From Methylobacterium amylolyticum (GTDB taxonomy: Bacteria > Pseudomonadota > Alphaproteobacteria > Rhizobiales > Beijerinckiaceae): DNA of 62,840 nucleotides. Where the stretch lies: positions 1 to 62,840 of the forward strand of contig NZ_JAUYZI010000038.1 of NCBI RefSeq assembly GCF_030700245.1, written 5' to 3'. The position numbers and the translations under genes are program-made. Positions 62,652 to 62,840 of this stretch are shown in pieces. Within the stretch, counting starts at the first letter, position 1. Each line of letters begins with the position of its first letter. The notes under the pieces are model-generated. The model saw only the letters and a program-made list of their open reading frames with translations. It ran no database searches and was not told where the DNA came from.

Positions 62652-62840
62652 TCAGACAGCGCAGAGGACGCGCTGCCGTAGCAACTCGAAGCCGGCGCGT
62701 CCGTACATGCTGCGCTTGATCATCTTCAGGCGACTGATGTGGCCCTCCGCCGGGCCGGTCGACCACGGCAGCGCGATGGCGTTCGTGATGCCGGCGGCGT
62801 CGCGCTGCAAGCTGGCGGCGAAGCGCTTCAGCGCGCTTGA
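62652..62840 (-). CDS. ISL3-type transposase, C-terminal fragment (window edge)
   Basis: Only the last 62 codons are present; the gene continues beyond the right edge. The peptide ends with WSTGPAEGHISRLKMIKRSM... LLRQRVLCAV, the C-terminal signature of ISL3-family DDE transposases. It stops 13 bp before the start of the quinone oxidoreductase gene, so the insertion lies immediately upstream of that gene. Confidence 0.82.
   Translation of the reverse strand, partial: SSALKRFAASLQRDAAGITNAIALPWSTGPAEGHISRLKMIKRSMYGRAGFELLRQRVLCAV

Overview
The window is very GC-rich (roughly 70-75% by eye) and reads as a chromosomal segment of a Methylobacterium/Methylorubrum-like alphaproteobacterium (Hyphomicrobiales). 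This is inferred from content: AcpXL very-long-chain fatty-acid genes, PhyR/NepR general stress response, homospermidine synthase, an HpnL-like hopanoid protein, a probable C30 carotenoid locus, Tad-pilus genes and IalB. No tRNA, rRNA or CRISPR array was recognised, and the only clear transposon gene is cut by the right edge.

Layout. 1-3.8 kb (minus): the rimP-nusA-ylxR-infB transcription/translation operon, with infB cut by the left edge and a strong intrinsic terminator in the leader ahead of rimP. 4-11.6 kb: housekeeping genes (DUF1772, methyltransferase-like, aldo/keto reductase, MsrQ, DUF4174, NADP-dependent oxidoreductase, ssb). 11.7-20 kb: a capsule-export-type chain-length protein, an Fe-S protein, an HpnL-like protein overlapping fliP, a 1149-residue TPR protein and IalB. 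20.5-24.7 kb: homospermidine synthase, metallophosphoesterase, MaoC hydratase, SpoU methyltransferase.

24.8-35.1 kb: a probable carotenoid-glycolipid locus. It holds two CrtI/CrtN-type desaturases, a DUF2141 protein, an ABC exporter, an acyltransferase and a CrtQ-like glycosyltransferase. It is split by an oppositely oriented pair: an intracellular subtilisin-like protease and a small protein that resembles the protease's own N-terminal propeptide-like region. 35-44 kb: cutA, NAD kinase, a TadG-like protein, the acpXL-fabZXL-fabF2XL set (the KAS homologue has Glu where the catalytic Cys should be), a DUF4926/DUF6883 pair with a frameshift, an AI-2E transporter, a nuclease and an L,D-transpeptidase.

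46.4-49.7 kb is the densest regulatory region. phyR and nepR are divergent, and at least six perfect GGAAC-N16-CGTT motifs (the sigma-EcfG consensus) plus one near match lie within 3 kb. They sit before phyR, nepR, a KGG-domain protein, a DUF1328 protein, two small unknown genes, and a gene-free stretch of about 90 nt ending in an intrinsic terminator. That last transcript is a good candidate for a stress-induced sRNA analogous to Caulobacter GsrN.

49.7-62.8 kb: MBL hydrolase, DUF1499, AsmA-like protein, succinyl-CoA:3-ketoacid CoA-transferase (scoAB), a repeat-containing periplasmic protein, aconitase, TadD, leucyl aminopeptidase, quinone oxidoreductase, and the 3' end of an ISL3-like transposase. 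Positions of promoters, terminators and repeats were found by reading; family assignments are from recognisable motifs, not database searches.
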